The translations under genes and the position numbers were made by a program. A model generated the notes under the pieces. It had not been told where the DNA came from. It did not search any database and worked only from the letters and a program-made list of their open reading frames with translations. From the NCBI RefSeq assembly GCF_001469955.1, contig NZ_LOPU01000016.1, positions 124,001 to 188,000 of the forward strand: a stretch of DNA of 64,000 nt. Reading direction: 5' to 3'. This DNA comes from Haloprofundus marisrubri. Lineage in GTDB: Archaea; Halobacteriota; Halobacteria; Halobacteriales; Haloferacaceae. This document shows, piece after piece, positions 1 through 7,748 of this stretch (its first letter is position 1; every line of letters begins with the position of its first letter).

Positions 1-332
1 TCGAAGCCGAGCGTCGTAAACAGACAGTCCGCGGAGACGGCGCGGGCCACCGCCCGAAACGGACGGTGCAGTTCCGGCGGCAGGTTCAGCGCGTACAGCG
101 CGTCGACGCGGTAGTGGTCGCCGGGTGTCGACTCGCTGGCGGTCACGATATCGTCGCGGACGAACCGGACGCCGTCGGGAACCGGAAACTCGCGGACGTC
201 CGTCGCGGTGACGGCGCACCCGGCGTCCGCCAACGCTCGTGCGACGTCGGGGCGACGGCCGACGCCGACCTCACAGAGCGAGTCGTACGTCGACAGTCTG
301 GAGACGAGTGCCGATTCTCTCCGATTGTTCAC
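1..332 (-). CDS. UPF0146 family protein (partial, 3' end outside window)
   Basis: Only the first ~110 residues are present; the gene runs off the left edge. I place the start at a GTG at 332 (VNNRRESALVSRL...), since no ATG lies in frame nearby. The protein has a Rossmann-like beginning (CEVGVGRRPDVARALADAG, then ATDVRE), followed by a D-x-ALYALNLPPEL stretch that is characteristic of UPF0146, a small archaeal family resembling SAM-dependent methyltransferases without a proven activity. It is divergent from the archaemetzincin gene, with 39 nt between the start codons and two opposed TATA-like boxes in that gap. No function can be assigned beyond the fold. Confidence 0.75.
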   Translation of the reverse strand, partial: MNNRRESALVSRLSTYDSLCEVGVGRRPDVARALADAGCAVTATDVREFPVPDGVRFVRDDIVTASESTPGDHYRVDALYALNLPPELHRPFRAVARAVSADCLFTTLGF

Positions 333-339
333 GTCGGGA

Positions 340-365
340 AGTTTATGACAGGTCCCAACTTAACC
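340..365. promoter_or_regulatory. Two opposed TATA-like boxes in a 39-nt divergent gap
   Basis: AGTTTATGA at 340-348 lies about 28 nt before the archaemetzincin ATG (372). AACTTAACC at 357-365, read as GGTTAAGTT on the minus strand, lies about 29 nt before the UPF0146 GTG (332). Both spacings fit leaderless haloarchaeal transcripts. The two pre-initiation footprints would overlap, so the genes may compete for promoter access (inference). Confidence 0.6.
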
Positions 366-371
366 GCTTGC

Positions 372-893
372 ATGCTTGTCGACATCGTGCCTATCGGGGA
401 CGTGCCGGCGCAGGTCAAACGAGAGGCCTCCGCCGCGCTGCGGTCGGTTTACAGTTGCGACGTGACGGTTCACGACGAGCAGGGCATCCCCGAAGGCGCG
501 TACGACCGCAATCGAAATCAGTACCGGGCAGAGCAGTTCATCGAACTGGCGAGCCGTGTGGGCAACGGCGAGAAAAACATCGGCGTCACCCCGATGGACC
601 TCTACTACCGACGCCGAAACTACGTCTTCGGCTTGGCGTATCTCAACGGCAACGGGTCGGTCATCTCCACGTACCGCCTCCAGACCTCTTCGGACGGTGG
701 CATCTCGACGAAACCCGCCACCGAAGTGTTCGCCGACCGCGTTCGAAAGGAGGTCGTCCACGAAATCGGTCACACGTTCGGACTCGAACACTGCGACAAC
801 TCCAAATGCGTCATGAGTTTCTCTCCGACCGTGCGCGAAGTCGACGTCAAAGAAGAGAACCTCTGCGGCACCTGTAGTCGAACGTTCGGCTGA
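372..893 (+). CDS. amzA: Archaemetzincin, zinc metalloprotease
   Basis: 173 residues, predicted cytosolic metalloprotease of family M54. The diagnostic motif HEIGHTFGLEHC is followed by the conserved cysteines of the second zinc site (C-x4-C then CGTC near the C-terminus), so both the catalytic zinc (three His) and the structural Cys zinc are intact. The C-terminus after CGTC is short, as usual for archaeal members. The start at 372 is chosen because the N-terminus MLVDIVPIGDVP matches the family and a TATA-like box sits 28 nt upstream; the longer open frame to 66 is the shadow of the divergent UPF0146 gene. Physiological substrates of archaeal members are not known. Confidence 0.93.
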   Translation: MLVDIVPIGDVPAQVKREASAALRSVYSCDVTVHDEQGIPEGAYDRNRNQYRAEQFIELASRVGNGEKNIGVTPMDLYYRRRNYVFGLAYLNGNGSVISTYRLQTSSDGGISTKPATEVFADRVRKEVVHEIGHTFGLEHCDNSKCVMSFSPTVREVDVKEENLCGTCSRTFG

Positions 894-948
894 TATCGCG
901 GCCAATGTCGGAGCCAGTCGGTGTTCGCGTCGACTCCGCATCGCTCCC

Positions 949-1410
949 TCATATCGGCGTGTACGTTCCGGTCAGTGTCGTCTCTTCGAGTCTATGACCG
1001 TCCATCGCCGCCTCGATTTCCCGCTTCGTCGCCCCGGCGAAAAGCGACAGCGACGTGTCGAGTGCGTAGAGTCGGAAGCGGTAGCGATGGGTACGGTCGG
1101 GTGGGCTCGGACCGCCGTATCCCACCTCACCGAAACTGTTCTTCCCTTCGATTGCGTCGTTTCGCCCCGGTGACCACGCCTCGGGAATCGCCAGCGGTTC
1201 TGCTTCGATGTTCCAGACGAGCCAGTGGTCCCACACTTTTCCCGCCGGTTCCTCGGCGTCGGGGTCGTCGACGACGAGGACGAGCGATTTTGCCTCCTTG
1301 GGGACGCCCTCGACGTGCAATGGGGGATTGACGTTCTCGTGTTCGTAGCCGTAGCGGTCCGGTATCGACTCGCCGTCGTCGAACGCCGGACTCGTGAGTC
1401 GAAGCGGCAT
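949..1410 (-). CDS. YbhB/YbcL family PEBP-like protein
   Basis: 153 residues with no signal peptide, so cytosolic. It carries the phosphatidylethanolamine-binding-protein signature: DDPDAEEPAGKVWDHWLVWNI around residues 45-65 and GYGGPSPPDRTHRYRFRLYALD further on, matching the bacterial/archaeal Raf-kinase-inhibitor-like branch (YbhB). These proteins bind a small anionic ligand; their role in archaea is not established. The start at 1410 (MPLRLTSPAF) fits the family N-terminus and a TATA-like element at 1433-1441. It is convergent with archaemetzincin, with 55 nt between the stop codons. Confidence 0.9.
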   Translation of the reverse strand: MPLRLTSPAFDDGESIPDRYGYEHENVNPPLHVEGVPKEAKSLVLVVDDPDAEEPAGKVWDHWLVWNIEAEPLAIPEAWSPGRNDAIEGKNSFGEVGYGGPSPPDRTHRYRFRLYALDTSLSLFAGATKREIEAAMDGHRLEETTLTGTYTPI

Positions 1411-1490
1411 GGGCGGGAGTTCGACACGCTCGGACAATACCCTTGTCACATCTTCACAATCTCGGACGAGTCTGGCGCAAAACGTACCCA

Positions 1491-2486
1491 CTACGGGTTC
1501 TCGATGCGCTCTTCGGGTGGGACGAACGACCCCACCGAGACGGTGTAGAGCGTGAGTGTCGCCACCCGGAGCAGATACGACATCAACAGTGCGATAGGCG
1601 CGAAGACGACGGCGGCGACGACGCTGGACAGCCAACGGAGCGTCTCCGCTGTGAGCGTCGGCGACATCGACGAGGGACTCTTGTACACCTGCGTGAAGCA
1701 GTAGACGACGACGAGCGCACCGAGACCGAGATAGATGAGTCGCCGCGAAAGCTGTGCGAGGTCCTGCTGGATGGCGAGCGTTTTGAAGAACTGCCGGACG
1801 GTAGCCACGCCTTTCAGCAGTTCGAGAACGTGGTCGAACTGCTCGTTTGCGTCCTCCGACAGTCTGTCGTCGTGACGTCGTTTCAGTTTGCGCGTCCTGT
1901 CGAGGTGGTCGGCGTACTCGCTGCCGAGACAGATGAGAAGCACCCTGACGGTGCTCTGTGAGTTTCGGGCCTCCGTGAGATGGTCGCCGTAGTCGACCAG
2001 TTCCGACGTGTACTCCTCGACTTCTGCGGCCAGCGACTCGTCCTCCTCGCGGAGTCGTTCCTGAAGCGACCCCGCTTCCCGCTGGAGCGCGTCGCCGAGA
2101 AACGCCAGAAACGGCCCCGGTTCGTTCGGGCTGTTCGGCTCGCCGACGACGTCTTCGACGGTGCGCCGAAAGTCGAGATTCCCCTCCAAGCGGTCCGAGA
2201 GCCCCGACGGCGACCCGAACACCCGCGAGAGGATGAGTTGGTTGATGGAGAGTACGACCGTCACGAGCGTCAACAGTCCCGAGAACACCCCACTACCCAT
2301 CAGCGTCGCCAGATAACTGCCACTGGCGACGTGGAGAACTCCCACTTCGGTGAGGACTCTGACGACGACGAACACGCCGAGAACGACGACCAGCGTGATG
2401 ACGCGTCGACTCCCCGTCAGATACAGCCATTTCTCTACGACGTTCAGCGAATCGTCTTCCTCGTTCGCTTGGTCTTCGTCGCTCAT
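1491..2486 (-). CDS. Haloarchaeal integral membrane protein, function unknown
   Basis: 331 residues. Two hydrophobic segments near the N-terminus (about 29-50 and 60-85), a long soluble helical middle rich in E/R (about 90-245, possible coiled coil), then two more membrane segments (about 250-270 and 285-315). The layout of two TM segments, a cytosolic helical domain and two TM segments is consistent with a sensor or channel-like membrane protein, but I recognise no catalytic motif. The stop of the upstream gene on this strand (PEBP-like, 1410) is downstream of this one; the two are spaced 80 nt apart and may share a transcript. Confidence 0.8.
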   Translation of the reverse strand: MSDEDQANEEDDSLNVVEKWLYLTGSRRVITLVVVLGVFVVVRVLTEVGVLHVASGSYLATLMGSGVFSGLLTLVTVVLSINQLILSRVFGSPSGLSDRLEGNLDFRRTVEDVVGEPNSPNEPGPFLAFLGDALQREAGSLQERLREEDESLAAEVEEYTSELVDYGDHLTEARNSQSTVRVLLICLGSEYADHLDRTRKLKRRHDDRLSEDANEQFDHVLELLKGVATVRQFFKTLAIQQDLAQLSRRLIYLGLGALVVVYCFTQVYKSPSSMSPTLTAETLRWLSSVVAAVVFAPIALLMSYLLRVATLTLYTVSVGSFVPPEERIENP

Positions 2487-2604
2487 CGACGTCTCATCTC
2501 GGGTTCGAAATGCGACGACGATTCCGATAAACCGTCTGGCGAAGAACTATGTCGTCTCAGTCGCGGCGTGCGAACTCGTCAACCGTCAAAAACGACCGAC
2601 AGCG

Positions 2605-4422
2605 TTAGGGTGCGTAGTAGTACTCGCCCTGTTTCTTCTGCTCGCGGTCCAACTGGCTGCCGGGCTTGTTGATGCGCGGACGGCCGGTTCGCTCGTCGCG
2701 GCGGAACGTGATTTCGAGGTCCGAGAGGAAGTCGTTCATCCCGGCGCGCATCTCTTGGGGCATCGACGCGTGACCGTGCTCGGCGGGTTCGCCGTCGAAC
2801 ACCATCAGGCGGTCAGCCAACAGGTCAATCATGTAGATGTCGTGGTCGATGACCAGCACCGTCGCGTCGTGGTTCTCCGCGTAGCGACGGATAGCCGTCG
2901 TCGCCTGCACCCGCTGTTCGACGTCGAGGTGCGCCGAGGGTTCGTCGAGCACGTAGAGGTCGGCGTCTTTCGACAGACAGGCCGCGATAGCGACACGCTG
3001 GCGCTCACCGCCGGAGAGGTCGGTGAGGTTCTGCTCCATGATGCGGTTGAGTTGCAGCGGTTGCGCGACTTCGGTGTTCCAGTACGACGACCCGAAGTCG
3101 TCGGTGATAGACGAGAGGAAGACGTCGACGCGCATCGGCTGGTCGATTTCGATGTACTGCGGCTTGTAGGCGATGTCGAGCAGGAAGTCCAGTTCCCCCT
3201 CGTCGGGTTCGAGCTGTCCGGCGAACATCTTCGCCAGCGTCGACTTCCCGATACCGTTGGGACCGACGACGCCCAGCACCTCGCCGTGGTGGATGGTGCC
3301 GCCCTCGACGTCGAGTGAGAACTCGCCGTCGCCGTAGGATTTGCTCAGGTCGGGATACTCGACGAGCGGCGCGCTCTTTGCCGTCTCGCGCGGCGCGTGT
3401 TGCTCGAAGGTGATAGCGCTCGGTCGGATGCGCATGTTCTCGTTCGTGAGGTAGCCCTTCAGATACTCGTTGATGCCGTTTCGCACCGACTTCGGCGGCG
3501 TGACCACACCGAACGCGCTCGGCTCACCGTAGGCGATGTGGAGCGTGTCGGTCAGCAAGTCGAGAATCGCCAAGTCGTGTTCGACGACGAGCATCGAGCG
3601 GTCCTCGTCGTCTTCGGCGAGTTCCTGAATCAGGCGCGCGGCTTTCACGCGCTGGCCGATGTCGAGATACGGCGTGATTTCGTCGAGGAAGTAGAAGTCG
3701 GCGTCGCGGGCGAGCGTCGCCGCCAGCGCGACGCGCTGGAGTTCGCCGCCCGAGATGGAGTCGATGGCTTGGTCCATCACCGGGGCGATGGAGAGTTCGT
3801 CGACGAGGTAGTCGAGTTGCCCGCGTTCGTCGGTGTGTTCGAGCAGTTCGCGGGTCTTGCCGTCGAACTGCTTCGGAATCTGGTCGACGTACTGCGGCTT
3901 GCGGGCGACTTCGATGTCGCCGTCCATCAGCCGCTCGATGTAGTTCTGCAGTTCCGTTCCTCGATACCGGTCCAGCACCGTCTCCCAGTCGGGGTCTGCG
4001 CCGTAGTCGCCGAGGTTCGGCGTAATCTCTTCGGCCAGAATCCGCACCGCGGTGGATTTCCCGATACCGTTGGGGCCGAGGATACCCGTCACCTTCCCGG
4101 GTTCGGGCACCGGAAGCCCGTAGAGTCCGAAGGCGTTCTCACCGTAGCGGTGAGTCGGGTCTTCGGTGAGTTCCTGCGGCAGGTTGATAATCTCGATAGC
4201 GTCGAACGGACACTTCTCGACGCAGATGCCGCAGGTTTCGCCGAGACATATCTCCTCGGAGATGCGAATCTGGTCGGGGTCGCCCTCTTCGGTGTCCTCG
4301 CCGCGGGTGGTGATGCACTCTTTGCCCGTCCGGTTCGGCGGGCAGTAGTTCGCACACTCGTAGTTACAGCGGTCGGGTTGACACCGGTCGAGGTCGACCA
4401 CGGCGATACTGTCGTCGGCCAT
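2605..4422 (-). CDS. rli: Ribosome recycling / translation initiation ATPase RLI (ABCE1)
   Basis: 605 residues, cytosolic. Its role in the family is to split 70S ribosomes after termination (with aPelota or aRF1) and to support initiation. An N-terminal ferredoxin-like region carries two [4Fe-4S] cysteine sets (C14, C19, C23, C27 region, then CLGETCGICVEKCPF). Two ABC cassettes follow, each with Walker A GPNGIGKST, signature (SGGELQR, SGGERQR) and Walker B (FLDEITPYLD, VLDEPSAHLD), the usual ABCE1 arrangement. The ATG at 4422 overlaps the TAA of the EMC6-like gene by one base (TAATG), indicating translational coupling. The longer frame to 5124 is rejected because it reads through that gene. 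Confidence 0.96.
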   Translation of the reverse strand: MADDSIAVVDLDRCQPDRCNYECANYCPPNRTGKECITTRGEDTEEGDPDQIRISEEICLGETCGICVEKCPFDAIEIINLPQELTEDPTHRYGENAFGLYGLPVPEPGKVTGILGPNGIGKSTAVRILAEEITPNLGDYGADPDWETVLDRYRGTELQNYIERLMDGDIEVARKPQYVDQIPKQFDGKTRELLEHTDERGQLDYLVDELSIAPVMDQAIDSISGGELQRVALAATLARDADFYFLDEITPYLDIGQRVKAARLIQELAEDDEDRSMLVVEHDLAILDLLTDTLHIAYGEPSAFGVVTPPKSVRNGINEYLKGYLTNENMRIRPSAITFEQHAPRETAKSAPLVEYPDLSKSYGDGEFSLDVEGGTIHHGEVLGVVGPNGIGKSTLAKMFAGQLEPDEGELDFLLDIAYKPQYIEIDQPMRVDVFLSSITDDFGSSYWNTEVAQPLQLNRIMEQNLTDLSGGERQRVAIAACLSKDADLYVLDEPSAHLDVEQRVQATTAIRRYAENHDATVLVIDHDIYMIDLLADRLMVFDGEPAEHGHASMPQEMRAGMNDFLSDLEITFRRDERTGRPRINKPGSQLDREQKKQGEYYYAP

Positions 4423-4736
4423 TAGAACGATACACCCGTGCTCAGGAAGACGGTGTAGCTGATGAACCAGAGCGCGAACGTCATGAATACGACGTAGAGG
4501 TAGTCCTTCGCGCCGAACCCGTCCATGTCGACGCCGACGAGGCGCAACAGGGGGAACTGCACGAGGACGAACGCCCCGAACACGGCAAGCGAGAGCCTGT
4601 TCGCGGCGTCGTCGATGGTCGTCCCCACCACGATGCCGGAGGTGACGGCCGCCCCGATACCTGCGAGACATGAGAGCGTCGTGACGGTCACCCCCCGCAT
4701 GTGACTGGAGAGACCGGTCGCTGTTTCGGTCGCCAT
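4422..4736 (-). CDS. EMC6-like small membrane protein
   Basis: 104 residues with three hydrophobic segments (about 17-36, 45-63, 76-98). The length and topology fit archaeal EMC6-like proteins, relatives of the EMC6 subunit of the eukaryotic ER membrane-protein insertase. The start at 4736 (MATETATGLSSH) is chosen because a TATA-like CTTTTGACG lies about 27 nt upstream (4760-4766 region). It is first in a two-gene unit and its stop overlaps the RLI start. A role in membrane insertion is inferred from the family name only. Confidence 0.75.
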   Translation of the reverse strand: MATETATGLSSHMRGVTVTTLSCLAGIGAAVTSGIVVGTTIDDAANRLSLAVFGAFVLVQFPLLRLVGVDMDGFGAKDYLYVVFMTFALWFISYTVFLSTGVSF

Positions 4737-4757
4737 ACCCGAAGGTGTGATATGCGG

Positions 4758-4767
4758 CGTCAAAAGC
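4758..4767 (-). promoter_or_regulatory. TATA-like box of the EMC6-like/RLI operon
   Basis: Minus-strand CTTTTGACG lies about 27 nt before the ATG at 4736, consistent with a leaderless transcript covering both coupled genes. Confidence 0.45.
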
Positions 4768-5042
4768 CGTTCGCTCTCGGTGTGTGCGTGCAATCTGTGA
4801 TTGTCCGCTTTCGCGGTAGAATAGAGACGGCGAACCAATGCTCGAAACTGATGTTTGGCGGACACGAACTCGTCGACCGCTGGTCGCTCTCGGAGTCGCT
4901 CCCGTATCGTGACCCTGTGTCAGACCGCTCTCGCGTCGGTGCTGTCGAGAGTGCAGCGCATGACGGAGTTTGTGAGTGTCAGGTTCTGGAAGGCGTCTCC
5001 GTCCCCTAGTTGCACCGAGTTGACGCGTACCATTCCATGAAC

Positions 5043-5049
5043 CTTTATG
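5043..5049 (+). promoter_or_regulatory. TATA-like box of the winged-helix regulator
   Basis: CTTTATG at 5043-5049 is about 30 nt before the ATG at 5076, consistent with a leaderless mRNA and supporting that start over the longer open frame. Confidence 0.5.
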
Positions 5050-5075
5050 CTCATGCACCGTTTCGATTCGTAACG

Positions 5076-5357
5076 ATGGCTGGAACAGAACAGGAGAGTC
5101 TCGACGACCTCCCCCCAAGCGCAAAACTCGTTTTCAAAGTACTCGAATACAACGGCCCTCTGACTCAGAAAGGCATCGTCCAGGAGTCGATGCTCTCTGC
5201 TCGGACCGTTCGCTATGCACTCGAACGCCTCGAAGGCATCGGCGTCGTCGACGAGGACGTTTACTTCGCCGACGCACGACAGAATCTCTACCAACTCACC
5301 GAGAAACCGAAAGCCGCCGTCGACGGCGGCTCTGAAGCCTGTACCGCAGAGCAGTAA
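5076..5357 (+). CDS. MarR/TrmB-like winged-helix transcriptional regulator
   Basis: 93 residues. A single winged helix-turn-helix domain covers most of the protein: SAKLVFKVLEYNGPLTQ, then QKGIVQESMLSARTVRYALERLEGIGVV (recognition helix around SARTVRYAL) and a beta-wing with DEDVYFADARQNLYQL. No ligand-binding domain is present, so it is probably a small dimeric DNA-binding protein; the targets are unknown. ATG 5076 is preferred to the upstream frame start because of the TATA-like box at 5043-5049. A run of five T at 5399-5403 follows the stop and may terminate transcription. Confidence 0.85.
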   Translation: MAGTEQESLDDLPPSAKLVFKVLEYNGPLTQKGIVQESMLSARTVRYALERLEGIGVVDEDVYFADARQNLYQLTEKPKAAVDGGSEACTAEQ

Positions 5358-5398
5358 TCGACGACCCGGGCTGAACGTCGATTTCGCAGACTCTTCGC

Positions 5399-5403
5399 TT
5401 TTT
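5399..5403 (+). terminator. T-run terminator after the regulator gene
   Basis: Five T 42 nt past the stop codon at 5357, the type of oligo-T that ends archaeal transcripts. Confidence 0.35.
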
Positions 5404-5508
5404 ACTGTCTCAGAAGGCTTCCGAGCGATACGGCTCCGAGTCGGGAAGTCGCTCAGAAGTCCGATAGTGAGAGTCGTCGTGGTCGTTTCGAGAGTGCGAC
5501 GCCCCCAT

Positions 5509-5675
5509 GCGAGCGCCAGCGAGCAGCATGTTGTCGTGCCCGCTACGCGGGTACGACAGGTAGTTCGCCGAACGAAGTGAGGCGAACGTCGTCGTACCGG
5601 TTATGCCGGTACGACGGTACTTCTGCGAGCGTCAGCGAGCAGCAGTTTGTCGTGCCCGCTACGCGGGAACGACGG
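5509..5675. repeat. Three-hairpin intergenic array with a direct repeat
   Basis: This gap holds three stem-loops of the same size. They are 5533-5557 (GTCGTGCCCGC/GCGGGTACGAC), 5591-5615 (perfect 10-bp stem GTCGTACCGG/CCGGTACGAC, loop TTATG) and 5649-5673 (GTCGTGCCCGC/GCGGGAACGAC). The first and third are preceded by the same ~20 bases (GCGAGCG[C/T]CAGCGAGCAGCA), so 5509-5557 and 5625-5673 form a direct repeat 116 bp apart. A smaller stem TTCGCC/GGCGAA lies at 5564-5586. The last hairpin overlaps the stop codon of the PIN-ATPase gene (5659-5661). The rest of 5358-5508 shows no gene. Confidence 0.75.
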
Positions 5676-7551
5676 TGATTTGCTGCTTGCGGTCGATGGC
5701 GTCCTCCAACTCGTCGGCGATGGCGCTGCCCCGCGACACTTGGATGTCGCCGCCGCGGCCCACCGTCGCGGTGAACAGGTACTCGCCGCCGGCGCGGACT
5801 TCGACCGTCTCGCCGACGTGGCCGTCCATCCGGACGACGATGTGTCGGGAGGTTATCTCGGGTGTCACGATTTCGCCTTCGGGAGCGTTGATGCCGCCGC
5901 TTGCACCGCCTGCACCGCCCGCGCCGCCGCTACCGTTTTCCGCTGACCCCGACGACCCCATCTTCGGGTTCTCCTCGTGGGTCCGAACGTCGATGTCGAT
6001 GCCGAGGCGCTCCTCGATGTCGGTGATACGACCCCCGCCTTTCCCGATGACGTAGGAGATGTCGTTCTCTTCGACGTACACCGCGGCGCGGTCTTGGCCT
6101 TTCAGTTCGACGTCGACGTGGCCGCGAGCGATGGAGCGAATCTCGCGCTCTATCTCCTGTTTAGCGATGCGGCTGACACCGGACTCGTTTCCACGGCCGT
6201 CGTCGCCGCCCAGTGGGACGGTGACGACCTGCCGGTTGAACGTGTAAATCTCGAACTCGGGACGTCCGGTCTCGAAGTTGCGGACCTGTATGACCGGACG
6301 CGCGAGGTCGTCGGCGGTCAGGCCTTCGGGCACCTTCACCTCGGTCGTCACGTCGTACACCGTGTGAACCTCACCGGCTTCGATGTAGACGACGGTGTCG
6401 ACGACCTGTGGAATCATACCGAGTTCGACCCGGCCGATGAGTCGCTGGAGCGCGTCGATAGCGCGGGTCGCGTGGACGACCCCGACCATGCCGACGCCCG
6501 CCAGTCGCATGTCGGAGAACACCGAGAAGTCGTTCGTCTTGCGGACCTCGTCGTAGATGGTGTAGTCGGGCCGGACGAGCAACAGCGAGTCGGCGGTCTT
6601 CTCCATCTGTCCGCCGAGCGCCGTGTACTGCGTGATTTCGGGGCCGACCTGCAGGTCACGCGGTTTCTCCATCGTCTTGACCGCGTAGTCGTTGTCGTTG
6701 AGGAACTCCGCGACGGCCTGTGCGAACGTCGATTTACCCGCACCGGGCGACCCGGAGATGAGCACGCCGCGCTGACGTTCGAGCAATCTGTCTTTGAGTT
6801 CGTCGACGAACTCGTAATCTTCGAGGCTCGTCTTGGCGATGGGTCGCACGGCCGTGATTTCGATGCCGTCAGAGAAGGGTGGGCGAGCGACGGCGATGCG
6901 GTAGTTGCGGAACTGGACGATTTTCATCCCCGGTTCCGACAGTTCGATGAAACCTTGGTTGCTGGAGCGGGCGCTCTGTTCGATGTCGTCGGCCCACTCT
7001 TTCATCTGCACCTCGTCGGAGACTTCGTCGGAGATGATTTCGTAGTGCATCTCCGAGAGCGCGCCGCGTTTGGCTTTGGGTTTCGTCCCCGCTTTCAGGT
7101 GGACGCTCATCGTCTCGTCGTCGAAGAACTCCTCGATGGCGAGGCTCTCGCCGCCGCGGATGCGCGGTTCGACGTACTCGACGTCGATGCCTTTCGCGCG
7201 GCCGACTTCCGCCTGCACCACGTCGCTGGTCAGAAGCGTCGCCTCGTGGTCGTCGGCGATGTCGCGGATGAGCGCGTCGATGTCGCCTTCGTGGGCGGCG
7301 TCCTGTTCGCCGACGGACGGGCGACGACCGACGAACTCGACGTTTATCGTCCGGTCGTCGACGTACTCGGCGAGTTTCTGCAACTCTTCGAGTCCCTCCC
7401 AGCCGCTGTCGTAGCCGGCGTTGGCCTGTGACTCCAGTTCGCCGACCACCGCCTCGGGGACGAGCACGGTCACGCCGTCGTACGCCCCGCTCTCTACTCG
7501 TTCGGACACGCGGCCGTCGATAACCGCGCTCGTGTCCGGGACGATGTTCAT
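5659..7551 (-). CDS. PINc-ATPase-KH protein (PINc/VapC family ATPase)
   Basis: 630 residues, cytosolic. Domains in order: PIN nuclease-like domain (1-140; D6 in VPDTSAVIDGR, acidic residues E39 and D91/D110 as probable metal ligands); a VirB11/PilT-like P-loop ATPase (about 200-430; Walker A GSPGAGKST at 267-275, IYDEVRKTND and HATRA further on); a KH RNA-binding domain (about 470-525, IGKGGGRI); a Gly/Ser linker (533-555); and a C-terminal beta-rich domain. The architecture suggests an ATP-driven RNA-processing enzyme. The start at 7551 (MNIVPDTSAVIDG) fits the PIN fold; the longer frame is noncoding. The substrate is unknown. Confidence 0.88.
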   Translation of the reverse strand: MNIVPDTSAVIDGRVSERVESGAYDGVTVLVPEAVVGELESQANAGYDSGWEGLEELQKLAEYVDDRTINVEFVGRRPSVGEQDAAHEGDIDALIRDIADDHEATLLTSDVVQAEVGRAKGIDVEYVEPRIRGGESLAIEEFFDDETMSVHLKAGTKPKAKRGALSEMHYEIISDEVSDEVQMKEWADDIEQSARSSNQGFIELSEPGMKIVQFRNYRIAVARPPFSDGIEITAVRPIAKTSLEDYEFVDELKDRLLERQRGVLISGSPGAGKSTFAQAVAEFLNDNDYAVKTMEKPRDLQVGPEITQYTALGGQMEKTADSLLLVRPDYTIYDEVRKTNDFSVFSDMRLAGVGMVGVVHATRAIDALQRLIGRVELGMIPQVVDTVVYIEAGEVHTVYDVTTEVKVPEGLTADDLARPVIQVRNFETGRPEFEIYTFNRQVVTVPLGGDDGRGNESGVSRIAKQEIEREIRSIARGHVDVELKGQDRAAVYVEENDISYVIGKGGGRITDIEERLGIDIDVRTHEENPKMGSSGSAENGSGGAGGAGGASGGINAPEGEIVTPEITSRHIVVRMDGHVGETVEVRAGGEYLFTATVGRGGDIQVSRGSAIADELEDAIDRKQQITVVPA

Positions 7552-7748
7552 ACCCCCATTCCGTCCGGGAGCGTCATAAGAGTGTTTAAGCGGTGGGTGT
7601 GAACGCCGCACGCGGGTGTCGATAGCACTCCGCAACTGCGTCCTCTGGGTCGCTGTCGCCACCGTTCTCTGGTTACGAATGTCGCCGTGGGCTTCGGGTT
7701 TCGCTGTACAAGCCTCAGTTTGTTGACGCTGCTCGTCGCCCACACCGT

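Noticed and set aside
949-1635. Extended start of the PEBP-like protein at 1635
   Set aside because: The extra 75 residues are Arg-rich and overlap the downstream end of the membrane protein gene.
2423-5124. Long minus-strand frame running on past the RLI ATG to 5124
   Set aside because: It reads through the EMC6-like gene in another frame; the N-terminal 230 residues are Arg/Ser-rich and unlike RLI.
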